Source: Flavobacterium nackdongense
GTDB lineage: Bacteria; Bacteroidota; Bacteroidia; Flavobacteriales; Flavobacteriaceae
Direction: 5' to 3'
DNA: 64,000 nucleotides
Assembly (NCBI RefSeq): GCF_004355225.1
Contig: NZ_CP037933.1
Span: 1,426,001 to 1,490,000 of the forward strand
The notes under the pieces were generated by a model. The model was given only the letters and a program-made list of their open reading frames with translations, searched no databases and was not told the origin of the DNA. Within the stretch, counting starts at the first letter, position 1. The number at the start of each line of letters is the position of its first letter. Of the stretch, positions 1-9,063 are shown piece after piece. The translations under genes and the position numbers were made by a program.

Positions 1-788
1 TCCACAGGATTTTCAGAATAGGGAAATGCAGAAACGGCATCTTCTGTGATAAACAAATAGTACTTTGCATCTGGCGCGGTTCCAATTAATTGTCCATCGA
101 CATAACCTCCCATCGTAGACAAAACGGAGGTCCCATGATAGTTTCCAGAAAAATAATTCGTGCTTTTGTTCACATAATCGTATCCCCCAAGAATCTGATT
201 GTTATCTCTTAATCTTTTAAATGATGTTGCCAAATCTACCCCAGGAAAACCGGAATCCAAAACCGCAATAATTTTACCCGAACCAGTATAATTCAATTGA
301 TGCAGTAAATGTCCGTTGAGCATTTGAATTTGATTTGCCGAGTTGCCATAATTATAAGTAATGGCAGTTTCCTTTGTTTTATTGGTAGCTTTTGATTTTA
401 CTTTTGCCGCAATTTTATTAGACGAACCATTCAAAGCCTTATCAGCAAAGTCAATGTTAAGCACAAAAGGCAAGGATTTTAATGCTTTGATATCGGCTAT
501 CGAACCACGAACGTGGACGCAATTCAACCATTTTGACTTAGCTTTGACCGCAATTCCCACTGAATTACTGATCTCGTCGATATAGGATTGATGAATGGGC
601 GCATCTTTCAAATCCAAGACAATTCCTTGCACGGTTCTTCGGTCTAATGCCCGTTGCGAAAGTTCAGAAAGCGGGTTGCTAAAAAAAGTGGCCGAATTGG
701 GTTTGTCCTTAAAATAAACCCAAGCCTCTTCTTGTGAAAAGCCAACAAGACTAAAAACCAAAAACAGGAAAACAATTACTTTTCTCAT
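1..788 (-). CDS. Subtilisin-like serine protease (S8), 3' part missing
   Basis: This reverse-strand reading frame starts at an ATG at 788-786 with a signal peptide (MRKVIVFLFLVFSLVGFSQ) and runs off the left edge, so only about 262 residues are visible. The catalytic Asp is recognisable in IIAVLDSGFPG and the catalytic His in NYHGTSVLSTMGG; the catalytic Ser would lie outside the window. The protein is therefore a secreted S8 peptidase. The first 150 or so residues resemble an inhibitor-like propeptide, which is an inference from position. It follows mnmA on the same strand after 25 bases and is probably cotranscribed. Flavobacterial relatives often end in a T9SS sorting domain, which cannot be checked here. 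The short open frame at 361-585 on the other strand is a shadow of this gene. Confidence 0.9.
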   Translation of the reverse strand, partial: MRKVIVFLFLVFSLVGFSQEEAWVYFKDKPNSATFFSNPLSELSQRALDRRTVQGIVLDLKDAPIHQSYIDEISNSVGIAVKAKSKWLNCVHVRGSIADIKALKSLPFVLNIDFADKALNGSSNKIAAKVKSKATNKTKETAITYNYGNSANQIQMLNGHLLHQLNYTGSGKIIAVLDSGFPGVDLATSFKRLRDNNQILGGYDYVNKSTNYFSGNYHGTSVLSTMGGYVDGQLIGTAPDAKYYLFITEDAVSAFPYSENPV

Positions 789-813
789 ATCTATTTTGAA
801 TTAAAATACGAAT

Positions 814-2001
814 CTATGAAATTACTCCCGAACCAACTAATTCATCGTCTAAATACCAAGCGACGAATTGCCCTTCGGTGATGGCGGATTGAGGTTCGTC
901 GAAAGACACATACATCCCTTTTTCGAATTGATGTAAAGTCGCTTTTTGCAGCGGTTGACGGTAGCGAATACGTGCCATTACCTCCATTTTTTCGCCATTG
1001 GCCATAGCCAAATCAGTACGAATCCAATGGACTTCCGATTTTTCGATGAACAATGCTTTTCGGAACAAACCCGGATGCTGACTCGTTAAACCTGTATAAA
1101 TCGAATTGGTTTCGACATTGGTAGCAATGATAAATAAAGGATCGGTGGTTCCACCAACGTTGAGCCCTTTTCGCTGTCCGATAGTAAAATAATGTGCCCC
1201 TTGATGTTTGCCGACAACTTTCCCCATTGAAGGAGTATACTCAATTTTTTGAGCCTCGAAAGCTAGGACTTCTTCCGCTGAAAGGCTAGCTGCCATTTCT
1301 AAATTATATACTGGATTATCGGCACCAATTTGATAAATCAAGCCCTCTTTGGGTTGTAATTTTTGTTGCAAAAACTCAGGCAATCTTACTTTACCGATGA
1401 AGCACAAACCTTGAGAATCTCTTTTTTCGGCGGTAACCAAATCTAATTCTAATGCGATTTCACGTACTTGGGGTTTGGTTAACTCACCAATAGGAAACAA
1501 AGATTTCGCCAATTGTTCTTGCGATAATTGACATAGAAAATAGGATTGATCTTTATTAGGATCGACTCCCGCCAAAAGTTGATAGACTTTCTCGCCCTTG
1601 ACTTCGATTTCCCCTTTTCGACAATAATGGCCTGTTGCCACAAAATCGGCACCAAGACTCAAAGCGATTTTCATAAAAACATCGAATTTTATTTCGCGGT
1701 TGCACAATACATCAGGGTTTGGAGTTCGCCCTTTTTCGTATTCGTTAAACATGTAGTCCACGATTTTTTCTTTGTATTCTTCGCTCAAATCCACGGTTTG
1801 GAAAGGAATACCCAATTTTTCGGCAACCAATAAAGCATCGTTGCTGTCTTCAAGCCAAGGACATTCGTTAGAAATCGTAACGGAATCATCGTGCCAATTT
1901 TTCATAAAAAGACCGATGACTTCATAGCCTTGCTGCTGCAATAAATAGGCCGCAACACTTGAATCAACACCACCCGAAAGCCCAACTACTACACGTTTCA
2001 T
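814..2001 (-). CDS. mnmA: tRNA-specific 2-thiouridylase MnmA
   Basis: MnmA activates U34 of tRNA-Glu, tRNA-Gln and tRNA-Lys with ATP and inserts sulfur to give 2-thiouridine. The 395-residue length is typical. The N-terminal PP-loop GLSGGVDSS (residues 7-15) binds ATP. The two catalytic cysteines are present as C100 ([10 protein letters not shown]) and C200 (SQGLCFIGK). The C-terminal third is the usual beta-barrel tRNA-binding part. A TAnnTTTG-type -7 element (TAACTTTG, reverse strand 2038-2031) lies 30 bases upstream of the ATG, without a clear -33 TTG. The truncated subtilase follows after 25 bases. Two tRNA-Glu(UUC) genes, likely substrates, lie at 11.6-11.8 kb. Confidence 0.97.
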   Translation of the reverse strand: MKRVVVGLSGGVDSSVAAYLLQQQGYEVIGLFMKNWHDDSVTISNECPWLEDSNDALLVAEKLGIPFQTVDLSEEYKEKIVDYMFNEYEKGRTPNPDVLCNREIKFDVFMKIALSLGADFVATGHYCRKGEIEVKGEKVYQLLAGVDPNKDQSYFLCQLSQEQLAKSLFPIGELTKPQVREIALELDLVTAEKRDSQGLCFIGKVRLPEFLQQKLQPKEGLIYQIGADNPVYNLEMAASLSAEEVLAFEAQKIEYTPSMGKVVGKHQGAHYFTIGQRKGLNVGGTTDPLFIIATNVETNSIYTGLTSQHPGLFRKALFIEKSEVHWIRTDLAMANGEKMEVMARIRYRQPLQKATLHQFEKGMYVSFDEPQSAITEGQFVAWYLDDELVGSGVIS

Positions 2002-2830
2002 TTTGAAATAATTATAATTTAATAAGGGCGCAAAGTTACAAAGATTTTCGAAAGGATTTATTTATTGTGCATTCATTACCATTTTGGTTCGAGGTAGCCA
2101 AGTTTTCGGTAATGAATTTGAAATTCAGCATATCAAGATAAAAAAATTCTATTCTCGAACAGCGCAATTTTCGTGAGCACACCTTAAAAAAATTCTATTT
2201 ACGCAGTTTTTCAAATAAAAACTGCTTCTTTTCGGCATCTGCCTCTCGGAGATTCTTTTTTTCACCGGTATGTCGCCCTACACATACTTTTTGCGGATAG
2301 CTAAATTTAAAACCAATGAAAAAAATTTAACATAATTGATTGTTTTTGAACTCAAATTAACCGCTCTAAAAATACATTTATTTACAGGAAAATCAAATAG
2401 TTGCTCACCATCATTTTTGCTTTGTATGCAACTTCAAACTTGGACCAGCTTATCTTCAAATAACAGCGATAGGATTTTGTCACTTATTTACTTTACAAGC
2501 CAGCTTATAATGAAAAATTTTGTGTTTCAAATCATGATTTTTAACAATTTTCGATTAGATTTAATAATTTGCCCTGTTTGATAAAATTATAGTAATAGCG
2601 ATACTTTTTTAGGGGCTATGCTAATAAAAAGTGATAAAACAACAATGATTTAATCCTTTTTGTCTCCATATTTTATAAAATACCCTACAAAAAGAAGGGT
2701 TTAAAAAAAAATATAAATAGTAATATCATAAAAAAAAATAATTTAAATAAGGATATACTATTTTTTAACAAGCAATTTTTGGTTATTGATAATTCTTTCT
2801 GCAATACGTAAAAAAAACTTTTCTTTATTG
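2002..2830. other. Long AT-rich non-coding stretch
   Basis: About 830 bases between mnmA and the porin promoter contain no convincing gene. The frame at 2336-2581 has no recognisable domain and an AT-driven composition. A perfect 9-bp inverted repeat (GCAGTTTTT at 2203-2211, AAAAACTGC at 2217-2225) is present but has no adjacent T-run. The rest is poly-A/T rich. Confidence 0.5.
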
Positions 2831-2859
2831 TTGTAGCTAGACAAAAGTTGATAGATTTG
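2831..2859 (+). promoter_or_regulatory. Bacteroidota-type promoter of the porin gene
   Basis: TTG at 2831-2833 and TAGATTTG at 2852-2859 are separated by 18 bases. This matches the Bacteroidota sigma-ABfr consensus (TTG, 17-23 bases, TAnnTTTG). It predicts a leader of about 125 bases before the porin ATG at 2993. Confidence 0.65.
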
Positions 2860-2992
2860 CCTCAGAAATAAGACCTATTTCGGCTTAAATTTTGACCTAT
2901 AAAACAGCGATTTTTACAGTTTTTTGAAGATCCATTTTGTAGTAAAAATTAAACTAAATCAAAACTAAATTAATAACTAAACTAGAACAAGA

Positions 2993-4030
2993 ATGAAAAA
3001 ATTAACTTTTATTTTAGCAGCAGCACTAACAAGTATGGCATCATTTGCACAAGATGCTACAGAAGCACCAAAATCTACTCCATTAGAAATTTCCGGCTCA
3101 GGTGATTTGTATTACAAATACGATTTTTCAAAAACTCCGAACATTCTAACGAGTTTTGGGACTGATCAAAATTCAGTTTCGCTAGGTATGCTTGATATTG
3201 CATTGAAAAAATCAGTAGGGAAAGCATCGTTTGTCGGTGAAGTATCTTTTGGACCAAGAGGTCAATATCAATCTATTCCGAATGGGGATGGCGTGGATAT
3301 GAACTCATTCCACATTCAAAACTTATACGCTACGTATGCATTTACCGAAAAATTTAGTATGACTGCTGGTTATATGGGAACATTTATCGGTTATGAGGTG
3401 ATTTCGCCAGTAGGAAACTTTCATTACTCAACCTCTTATATGTTTACCAATGGACCATTCCAAAATGCAGGTATTAAAGCCAACTATAAAATATCAGACA
3501 AATTCGGTGCAATGTTAGGTTTGTTTAATGATACTTGGAACACCTACAAAGCCAATCCAACTAAAGGTCTGAACGCTATTGGAGGACAATTGTCTTATGC
3601 AAGTGGTCCAGTAAGCGCTTATCTTAACTTTATGGATGGTTCTGTTAGCGGAACTATTTTTGACCTAACAGCTACTTTCCAACTTTCAGAAAAATTCAAA
3701 TTAGGATTAAATGCTGCTGATTTTTCAAACACAGGTGATCAAGGTTACACAGGTGTAGCATTGTACCCTTCGTATGCGCTTACTAGTGCTTTTAGCTTAG
3801 GATTGCGTGCTGAATACTTTAGTGTGAAAGAAGGTTCAGTGTTAACAGGTATTAGTGGAGATGAGTCTGTAACCGCTTTTACTTTATCTGGTAACTATAA
3901 AGTTGGTGGTTTTGCAATTATTCCTGAGCTAAGACTGGACAGCGCTTCAGAAGATGCGTTTGTAGATTCTGATATGGCTCCTTGTAATTCTGCTTCTCAA
4001 TTTCTATTAGCAGTTGTTTACGGGTTCTAA
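2993..4030 (+). CDS. Outer-membrane beta-barrel porin (BBP2/OmpL-like)
   Basis: This 345-residue protein starts with a clear signal peptide (MKKLTFILAAALTSMASFAQ). The remainder alternates short amphipathic strands (for example LEISGSGDLYYKYDF, KFSMTAGYMGTFIGYE, GLRAEYFSV) and ends in the hydrophobic-aromatic strand LLAVVYGF, as expected for a C-terminal barrel strand. The pattern resembles the putative beta-barrel porin-2 family, whose members are thought to admit small solutes; the substrate is unknown. It stands alone, with its own promoter upstream and a strong intrinsic terminator 24 bases downstream, so it is likely monocistronic and well expressed. Confidence 0.8.
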   Translation: MKKLTFILAAALTSMASFAQDATEAPKSTPLEISGSGDLYYKYDFSKTPNILTSFGTDQNSVSLGMLDIALKKSVGKASFVGEVSFGPRGQYQSIPNGDGVDMNSFHIQNLYATYAFTEKFSMTAGYMGTFIGYEVISPVGNFHYSTSYMFTNGPFQNAGIKANYKISDKFGAMLGLFNDTWNTYKANPTKGLNAIGGQLSYASGPVSAYLNFMDGSVSGTIFDLTATFQLSEKFKLGLNAADFSNTGDQGYTGVALYPSYALTSAFSLGLRAEYFSVKEGSVLTGISGDESVTAFTLSGNYKVGGFAIIPELRLDSASEDAFVDSDMAPCNSASQFLLAVVYGF

Positions 4031-4054
4031 TATTTAAAAACATTATTTTTTTTT

Positions 4055-4096
4055 ACTGCCAAAATGCTTTTTTCAAGTGTTTTGGCAGTTTTTTTT
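4055..4096 (+). terminator. Rho-independent terminator after the porin gene
   Basis: A perfect 10-bp stem (ACTGCCAAAA 4055-4064, TTTTGGCAGT 4080-4089) is followed by a T-run to 4096. Confidence 0.9.
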
Positions 4097-4434
4097 GAGC
4101 TACAGTAAAGCAACTCATAAGAAACACTCGTTGATCATACTGCTTTGAAGCTATATAAACCCGAGTTGCAGCAATCTTAACTTGTCAGACCTGCTGAACA
4201 GCAAACGGAGTTAGCTCAGTGTAAATAATTTGAAGTCGGAATCTGCCTTAGAAATCTAAGTTATACCAAACAAAATTATATTTTAACCCAATCGAATGGG
4301 TTTGCTTGCCAGACTGTAAAGGGTCCTGACTCTCGGTAGCAGGGACTACTACGGACTTACAACTAGCCTAGTATTTTGGACTATGTTATAGGCGTTTTTG
4401 GCATTAAACTAGCGGCTCTTTTTACTATTGGAAT
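4097..4434. other. Intergenic region without a recognised gene
   Basis: About 340 bases between two terminators. Base composition is closer to coding or RNA DNA than the usual AT-rich spacers here, yet stops interrupt every frame. GGAGTTAGCTCAG at about 4205-4217 resembles the 5' end of a tRNA, but no cloverleaf follows. No tmRNA, RNase P, SRP or 6S RNA landmarks were found. Confidence 0.4.
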
Positions 4435-4473
4435 AAAAAAAACAGGCTTCCTCTTTTGAATAAGAAAGCCTGC
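4435..4473 (-). terminator. Terminator of the rimO-amidase operon
   Basis: Read leftward, the stem CAGGCTT/AAGCCTG (4472-4466 with 4449-4443) is followed by eight T (A at 4442-4435 on the given strand). It lies just downstream of the amidase stop codon. Confidence 0.8.
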
Positions 4474-4499
4474 TTTATATTTTTTAAACAAAAACTAAA

Positions 4500-5414
4500 C
4501 TATTGCTTTTTGTAAATATTATAAATAGTATTGAGCGTTATTACATCTAACACATTATCTACATCGGTTTGAATATAATGTAGTTTGAAAGCCGAAATCG
4601 CTGAATTAAGATTTTTTGTGTTATACCCAATAATACGCAAGGCTTGTTCGGCATCGAAGTTTTCAGGTGCTGGCTCCAAAACATCATCAGGCCACAAACC
4701 AAATCCATTCAGCGCCAGAAGTTTCCAAGGAAATAATTTACTGGGGTCTGTTTTTCGACTTGGTGCAATATCAGAATGACCAATAATATTTTGTGTTGGG
4801 ATATTGTAATCTTTTTTTAGCTTGGTTAATAATGCCAGCAAACTCGTAATTTGTTTGTCGGAGAACGGTTCAAAACCATTATTGTCTAATTCTATTCCGA
4901 TAGAAGCGGAGTTAATATCGGTATTTCTCCCCCAAACTGCGCTGCCACCGTGCCAAGCCCTGAGATAATCATTGACCATTTGCACCACTCTACCATCATC
5001 GGCAATGACATAGTGTGCACTGACCTGTGGCCTTGTGATGGTAAACGTTTTTATAGTTTGCGCTAGCGAATCTTGAGCCGTATGATGAATAATTATAAAA
5101 TTTGGCTTTCTCAGGTTGAAATTTACGGTACTAATCCATTCGGTGCTAATACCATTTGGCAAAGCAATTGGACCTTTTATAGACAAGGTATCTTTGTACA
5201 GCACCAAGGGATCTACAGTGTTTTCAGAATGTGGTAAAATAGTGGTGCTACTGGTTTGCAATTTAGCAGCTTCCATATTTGAAATGATTTTTTTATAATT
5301 TTCCAGCTGTTCTTTGTATGATTTCTCGCTGACTTTGTATGGATTCGATGAACAAGAAACTACAAATATTGTCAAAACGAAATAGAACGATGCTTTAAAT
5401 AATTGGATTTTCAT
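4500..5414 (-). CDS. Lipoprotein N-acetylmuramoyl-L-alanine amidase (Amidase_2)
   Basis: The enzyme cleaves the bond between N-acetylmuramic acid and the stem peptide of peptidoglycan. I chose the ATG at 5414, ten codons inside the longest frame, because it gives a proper lipoprotein signal (MKIQLFKASF...FVVSC). The Amidase_2 fold is marked by the zinc ligand region FIIIHHTAQDS, then SAHYVIADDG, RAWHGGSAVWG, ASIGIELDNNG (catalytic Glu) and IIGHSDIAPSRKTDP (second zinc His). It is AmpD-like but exported, so it probably acts in the periplasm at the inner face of the outer membrane. It is the last gene of a leftward operon after rimO and a small secreted protein, and a terminator follows. Confidence 0.92.
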   Translation of the reverse strand: MKIQLFKASFYFVLTIFVVSCSSNPYKVSEKSYKEQLENYKKIISNMEAAKLQTSSTTILPHSENTVDPLVLYKDTLSIKGPIALPNGISTEWISTVNFNLRKPNFIIIHHTAQDSLAQTIKTFTITRPQVSAHYVIADDGRVVQMVNDYLRAWHGGSAVWGRNTDINSASIGIELDNNGFEPFSDKQITSLLALLTKLKKDYNIPTQNIIGHSDIAPSRKTDPSKLFPWKLLALNGFGLWPDDVLEPAPENFDAEQALRIIGYNTKNLNSAISAFKLHYIQTDVDNVLDVITLNTIYNIYKKQ

Positions 5415-5447
5415 CTGGATAGTTTTGATTGAGTTTTTTGGCAAAAA

Positions 5448-5918
5448 TTATTTCTTTTTATCTTTTGATTTCGATTTTTTTGGTTTTTTCATATCTTCCT
5501 TAAACGTGAGATACTTTTCCTTTTGGTCTTTGTTCAAAAAATCGTTTATTTTTTTATCCGTACTTTCAGAAAGTAATTTATATTCTGTCATTAAGTCTTC
5601 CTGTGGCAAATTAAGTTTTGAAATTCTTCCTTGTGCTTTAACACTTTCTACCAAAACATTTGAAATCGCTAGGGCTTGCAGTTCATCCAGACTCAAGGCT
5701 GGCTTCATTTCTTCCATATAATTGGCAACAATTTCTTCTGGAGGAGTCTCTTTTGGTTTTTCTGGTTCGCTTCGCTGGCTCATGGCTCCCATTTGGTTCA
5801 TACCATTTCCTCGTCCACTTCCGTAGCCATTTCCGTAACCATTCCCATATTGTGCGGAAACGCTATGAATTGTACACAAGAAAATCAAAATTGAAAAAAT
5901 GTTAAATGTTATTTTCAT
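5448..5918 (-). CDS. Small secreted protein, Gly/Asn-rich N-terminus and helical C-terminus
   Basis: The 156-residue product has a signal peptide ending near SVSAQ. A low-complexity tract of YGNG-like repeats covers roughly residues 23-50. A helical segment follows (LSLDELQALAISNVLVE ... KEKYLTFKEDM), and the C-terminus is very basic (KKPKKSKSKDKKK). Bacteroidota carry many such small periplasmic proteins, some resembling Spy/CpxP in their helical part, but I do not recognise a named family. It sits between rimO (28-base gap) and the amidase (33-base gap) on the same strand, so it is probably cotranscribed with them. Function unknown. Confidence 0.75.
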   Translation of the reverse strand: MKITFNIFSILIFLCTIHSVSAQYGNGYGNGYGSGRGNGMNQMGAMSQRSEPEKPKETPPEEIVANYMEEMKPALSLDELQALAISNVLVESVKAQGRISKLNLPQEDLMTEYKLLSESTDKKINDFLNKDQKEKYLTFKEDMKKPKKSKSKDKKK

Positions 5919-5946
5919 CTTAAGTCTTTTTTTTTAAAATGTAAAT

Positions 5947-7248
5947 TTAAACAGGTTCTGCGAATAAATCAAATTCGGTGGCCTCGATAATTTTTACCAT
6001 AACAAATTCGCCTGTTTTTACATAATGTTTAGTGGCATCAATCAAGACTTCATTGTCAACATCGGGGCTGTCAAATTCAGTTCTTCCCACAAAATGCCCA
6101 CCTTCCTTGCGGTCGATAATACAACGGTATGTTTTTCCGATTTTCTCTTGGTTCAAATCCCAAGAAATTTGCGATTGAAGTTCCATAATTTCGTTGGCAC
6201 GATTTTGTTTCACCTCATCAGGAACATCATCAACCAACTCGTATGCAGTTGTATTTTCCTCGTGGGAATAGGCAAAACAGCCCAAGCGCTCGAACTTCAT
6301 TTCCTGAACCCAATCTCTCAAAGTTTCGAAATCTTCCTGAGTTTCGCCAGGATAACCCACAATCAAAGTAGTTCTGATCGTCATTCCGGGAACCGCTTTT
6401 CGGAAGTCTTGTAATAACTGCGTTGTTTTTTCTTTGGTAGTGCCCCGTTTCATCGATTTCAAAATAGAATCTGAAATGTGTTGCAACGGAATATCAATAT
6501 AATTGCAGATCTTGGGTTCCCGCTTCATTATTTCCAAAACATCCATCGGAAAACCAGTCGGGAAGGCATAATGCAATCGAATCCATTCTATCCCTTCCAC
6601 CTTTACCAAGGCTTCCAATAATTCGCCAAGATTTCTCTTTTTATAAATATCTAAACCGTAGTACGTCAAATCCTGCGCAATCAAAATCAATTCTTTCACA
6701 CCATTTTTAGCCAAACCTTCGGCTTCCTTGACCAATTTTTCTATGGTTTGCGAAACGTGTTTTCCTCTCATTAAAGGAATAGCACAAAAACTGCAGGGTC
6801 TGTCACAACCTTCGGCAATTTTCAAATAGGCATAATTTTTTGGAGTCGTTGTCAATCGTTCGCCAAGCAATTCGTGCTTGTAATCCGCTCCCAGCGCTTT
6901 GAGCAAACCAGGCAATTCTGTAGTACCAAAAAATTGATCCACATTGGGAATTTCCTTTTCTAAATCAGGCCGGTAACGTTCCGATAAACAGCCAGTAACA
7001 AATACTTTATCGACTAGTCCTCGCTCTTTTTTGTCGGCATATTCCAGAATCATATTCACTGATTCGGCCTTTGCATTATCAATAAATCCGCAGGTATTAA
7101 TCACGACGATATTTCCTTCTTCTTCGTGAACCACATCTTTTCCGCTAGCTTTGAGTTGCCCCATCAGGACTTCGCTATCGTACACATTTTTCGAACACCC
7201 AAGAGTGATTACATTGATTTTATTCTTTTTTAAAGACTTGGTTCTCAT
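5947..7248 (-). CDS. rimO: Ribosomal protein S12 methylthiotransferase RimO
   Basis: RimO is a radical-SAM enzyme that adds a methylthio group to an Asp of ribosomal protein S12. The 433-residue protein has the UPF0004 domain with cluster ligands C18 (LGCSKN), C53 and C87. The radical-SAM motif follows as C148, C152 and C155 (EGCDRPCSFCAIP), and a TRAM domain covers about residues 365-433. The LGCSKNVYDSE signature favours RimO over MiaB. A promoter with both elements lies upstream at 7280-7311. It heads the operon with the secreted protein and the amidase, a grouping whose logic is not obvious. Confidence 0.96.
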   Translation of the reverse strand: MRTKSLKKNKINVITLGCSKNVYDSEVLMGQLKASGKDVVHEEEGNIVVINTCGFIDNAKAESVNMILEYADKKERGLVDKVFVTGCLSERYRPDLEKEIPNVDQFFGTTELPGLLKALGADYKHELLGERLTTTPKNYAYLKIAEGCDRPCSFCAIPLMRGKHVSQTIEKLVKEAEGLAKNGVKELILIAQDLTYYGLDIYKKRNLGELLEALVKVEGIEWIRLHYAFPTGFPMDVLEIMKREPKICNYIDIPLQHISDSILKSMKRGTTKEKTTQLLQDFRKAVPGMTIRTTLIVGYPGETQEDFETLRDWVQEMKFERLGCFAYSHEENTTAYELVDDVPDEVKQNRANEIMELQSQISWDLNQEKIGKTYRCIIDRKEGGHFVGRTEFDSPDVDNEVLIDATKHYVKTGEFVMVKIIEATEFDLFAEPV

Positions 7249-7279
7249 ATTTTTATATTTCCCTTAAATTGGAAGTCGG

Positions 7280-7311
7280 CAAAATTACGATTTTTATTCT
7301 AAGGAGCACAA
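7280..7311 (-). promoter_or_regulatory. Promoter of rimO
   Basis: On the reverse strand, TTG at 7311-7309 and TAATTTTG at 7287-7280 are separated by 21 bases, matching the Bacteroidota consensus. The leader to the ATG would be about 25 bases. Confidence 0.65.
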
Positions 7312-7324
7312 CTCTTTATTTATT

Positions 7325-7412
7325 AAACACGTTTTGTCCTGCTGTACACTTTATCTTTGTTGCCGAACACCGGCAACAAAGGATGCCGTTTCCATCAGGG
7401 CTATTTGATGAC
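7325..7412 (-). repeat. REP-like intergenic hairpin element
   Basis: The core is a perfect 11-bp inverted repeat (CTTTGTTGCCG 7355-7365, CGGCAACAAAG 7371-7381) with a 5-base loop, G+C-richer than its surroundings. Read on the reverse strand it goes TAGCCCTGATGGAAACGGCA, then TCCTTTG and the hairpin, then AAAGTGTACAGCAGGAC. From memory, this layout (a TAGCCC...GGCATCCTTT hairpin with a CAGCAGGAC-like tail) recurs between genes in many flavobacterial genomes. It lies between the rimO promoter and the terminator of the FadL-like gene. The outer borders are approximate. Confidence 0.55.
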
Positions 7413-7447
7413 TATTTGTTTTTCAGTAGCTCATTTTCAAAGAAAAA

Positions 7448-7480
7448 AACCACTTTAGATTTATAATCGAAAGCGGTTTT
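7448..7480 (-). terminator. Terminator after the FadL-like gene
   Basis: An AACCACTTT/AAAGCGGTT stem (one G-T type mismatch) is flanked by an A-run on the left and a T-run on the right, so it can work in both directions. The natural user is the leftward gene ending at 7519. Confidence 0.75.
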
Positions 7481-7518
7481 TTTTATTTCCAAATTCCCCC
7501 TTTGAGGCTTAGCGGGCC

Positions 7519-9018
7519 TTACATTTCAAACAATAAAGTCATTGTGAAATTATTGCCGATGGTATTGATTCTCGCTGCATCAGTAAAACCTTGGTTAAAG
7601 AAAGGTTGTTGCGATTTTCTTTGTGCATTGGTGTACGAAAAATCTAATTTGAAGGCCCCAAAATTATACCCTAAACCTCCAGAAAAAGAGTTCAAATCAC
7701 CAATGGTTGTGCCGTCTTTGTATGGGCTTTCCTCGAAACGGTATCCACCTCTCAGGCTCCATTCTTTAATTTTGTATTCGGCACCCACTCGTAATTCGCC
7801 CGATGTTTTTAGAATGTTGCTCATTTCACCATTTAAATCTCTATAATAGGGATCATTCTCTGGTTCGAATTTTGTATTTCCATAATTTTTTATAGAATAA
7901 TCAAGGCTAATAAGGCCCGATTTTCCGAAGATATAGGCAAAACTTCCTGTAAATTTGTCTGGGGTGGTCAAATCGTAGGGTGCATAATAATTGATGATGC
8001 CCGGATCTACCACGTCGGGAGGCAACTCATTTAAGGTATTCGCACTGATTGCCGTTACGCTTTGAGAAAGTTCATCACTCAAATTGTACCAAACCGGAGA
8101 ATCATACGCTAATCCTAATCGAATTTCATTTGTAACTTTTGCAATCGCCCCAATTTGAAAAGAAAATCCAGTACCAAAAGTGTGAAGGTTATTATTAAAA
8201 CGAATATTGGTTACCGTATAATCTGTTGTGAGCGTATTTCTATTCGATTCATAAAAACTGGTAGAGTGTACATAATCCGTAAAATGTGAATTCAAATTTA
8301 GCCCGATGTATAATTTATCTTTATACGAAGTAGCCGCATTAAAAGATAATTTTCCGTTATACCCGTTTGAATAGATACTATTTTCTTGGTAATAATTTCC
8401 ACCTGGCGTTACATTTGAAACATACCTGCTATTGTTCGGCACATCTGCCACAGGATTAATAATATAGGACTCATACCCTAAATACGCTTGCTGCGCGCCA
8501 TTGTCCAACTGCGCATAATTATTGTCTTTGATAACACTTAAAGGTACACCATTAGCATAGCTTAGAAAATATTGATCAACTGAATTTGTCGGGTTTACCC
8601 CCGCAGAAAACACTGAATTGTCAAAATCATTGATATTGTCATAGTTTATTGCAACAGAAAACTTTCTCCAGTTGCTAGTTTTGTTTCTGTTTTTAAAAAC
8701 AAATACACCTCCGGTTTGGTTCATATCAAAATTACCCTCAGAATCAGAAGTTGTGGTTCCAAAATAGTTGGAATCATTCTTTTTGTTGAAAGTACTTAAA
8801 GATATCGAAAGTTGGTTATTCGAAAAAATAGCTGAGCCTGCAGGGTTCACATTCAATGCAGACATATCTCCTCCCAAGGCTCCGAAAGCCCCACCCATGG
8901 CTCTAAACCGAGCCGTTCCGTTCAAATTATCCTGAGCGTATCGCATAGCATCTGGAATTTCTTGCGATTGTACACTATAAAAGGAAACTACAACTAAAAG
9001 GAATATGATTTTTTTCAT
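7519..9018 (-). CDS. FadL/OMPP1-like outer-membrane transport protein
   Basis: This 499-residue protein has a signal peptide (MKKIIFLLVVVSFYSVQSQ). An N-terminal stretch typical of the family follows (AMRYAQDNLNGTARFRAMGGAFGALGGDMSALNVNPAGSA shortened: ARFRAMGGAFGALGGD), with the NPAG motif that recurs in FadL relatives. The rest is amphipathic strands ending in FTMTLLFEM. FadL-type barrels move hydrophobic substrates across the outer membrane; the substrate here is unknown. It lies 45 bases downstream of a Gly/Trp-rich lipoprotein gene on the same strand. No promoter is visible in that gap, so cotranscription is likely. A terminator follows at 7448-7480. Confidence 0.85.
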   Translation of the reverse strand: MKKIIFLLVVVSFYSVQSQEIPDAMRYAQDNLNGTARFRAMGGAFGALGGDMSALNVNPAGSAIFSNNQLSISLSTFNKKNDSNYFGTTTSDSEGNFDMNQTGGVFVFKNRNKTSNWRKFSVAINYDNINDFDNSVFSAGVNPTNSVDQYFLSYANGVPLSVIKDNNYAQLDNGAQQAYLGYESYIINPVADVPNNSRYVSNVTPGGNYYQENSIYSNGYNGKLSFNAATSYKDKLYIGLNLNSHFTDYVHSTSFYESNRNTLTTDYTVTNIRFNNNLHTFGTGFSFQIGAIAKVTNEIRLGLAYDSPVWYNLSDELSQSVTAISANTLNELPPDVVDPGIINYYAPYDLTTPDKFTGSFAYIFGKSGLISLDYSIKNYGNTKFEPENDPYYRDLNGEMSNILKTSGELRVGAEYKIKEWSLRGGYRFEESPYKDGTTIGDLNSFSGGLGYNFGAFKLDFSYTNAQRKSQQPFFNQGFTDAARINTIGNNFTMTLLFEM

Positions 9019-9063
9019 TTTTGTTCAATTAAGTTTGTGTTTTGTATCAGCGAATGAACCTAA

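Noticed and set aside
2203..2225. Perfect 9-bp hairpin as a terminator
   Set aside because: No T-run follows on either strand and no gene ends nearby.
2336..2581. 81-codon open frame in the mnmA-porin spacer
   Set aside because: AT-driven composition, no domain, no promoter.
4204..4217. tRNA-like GGAGTTAGCTCAG
   Set aside because: No anticodon stem, T arm or matching acceptor follows.
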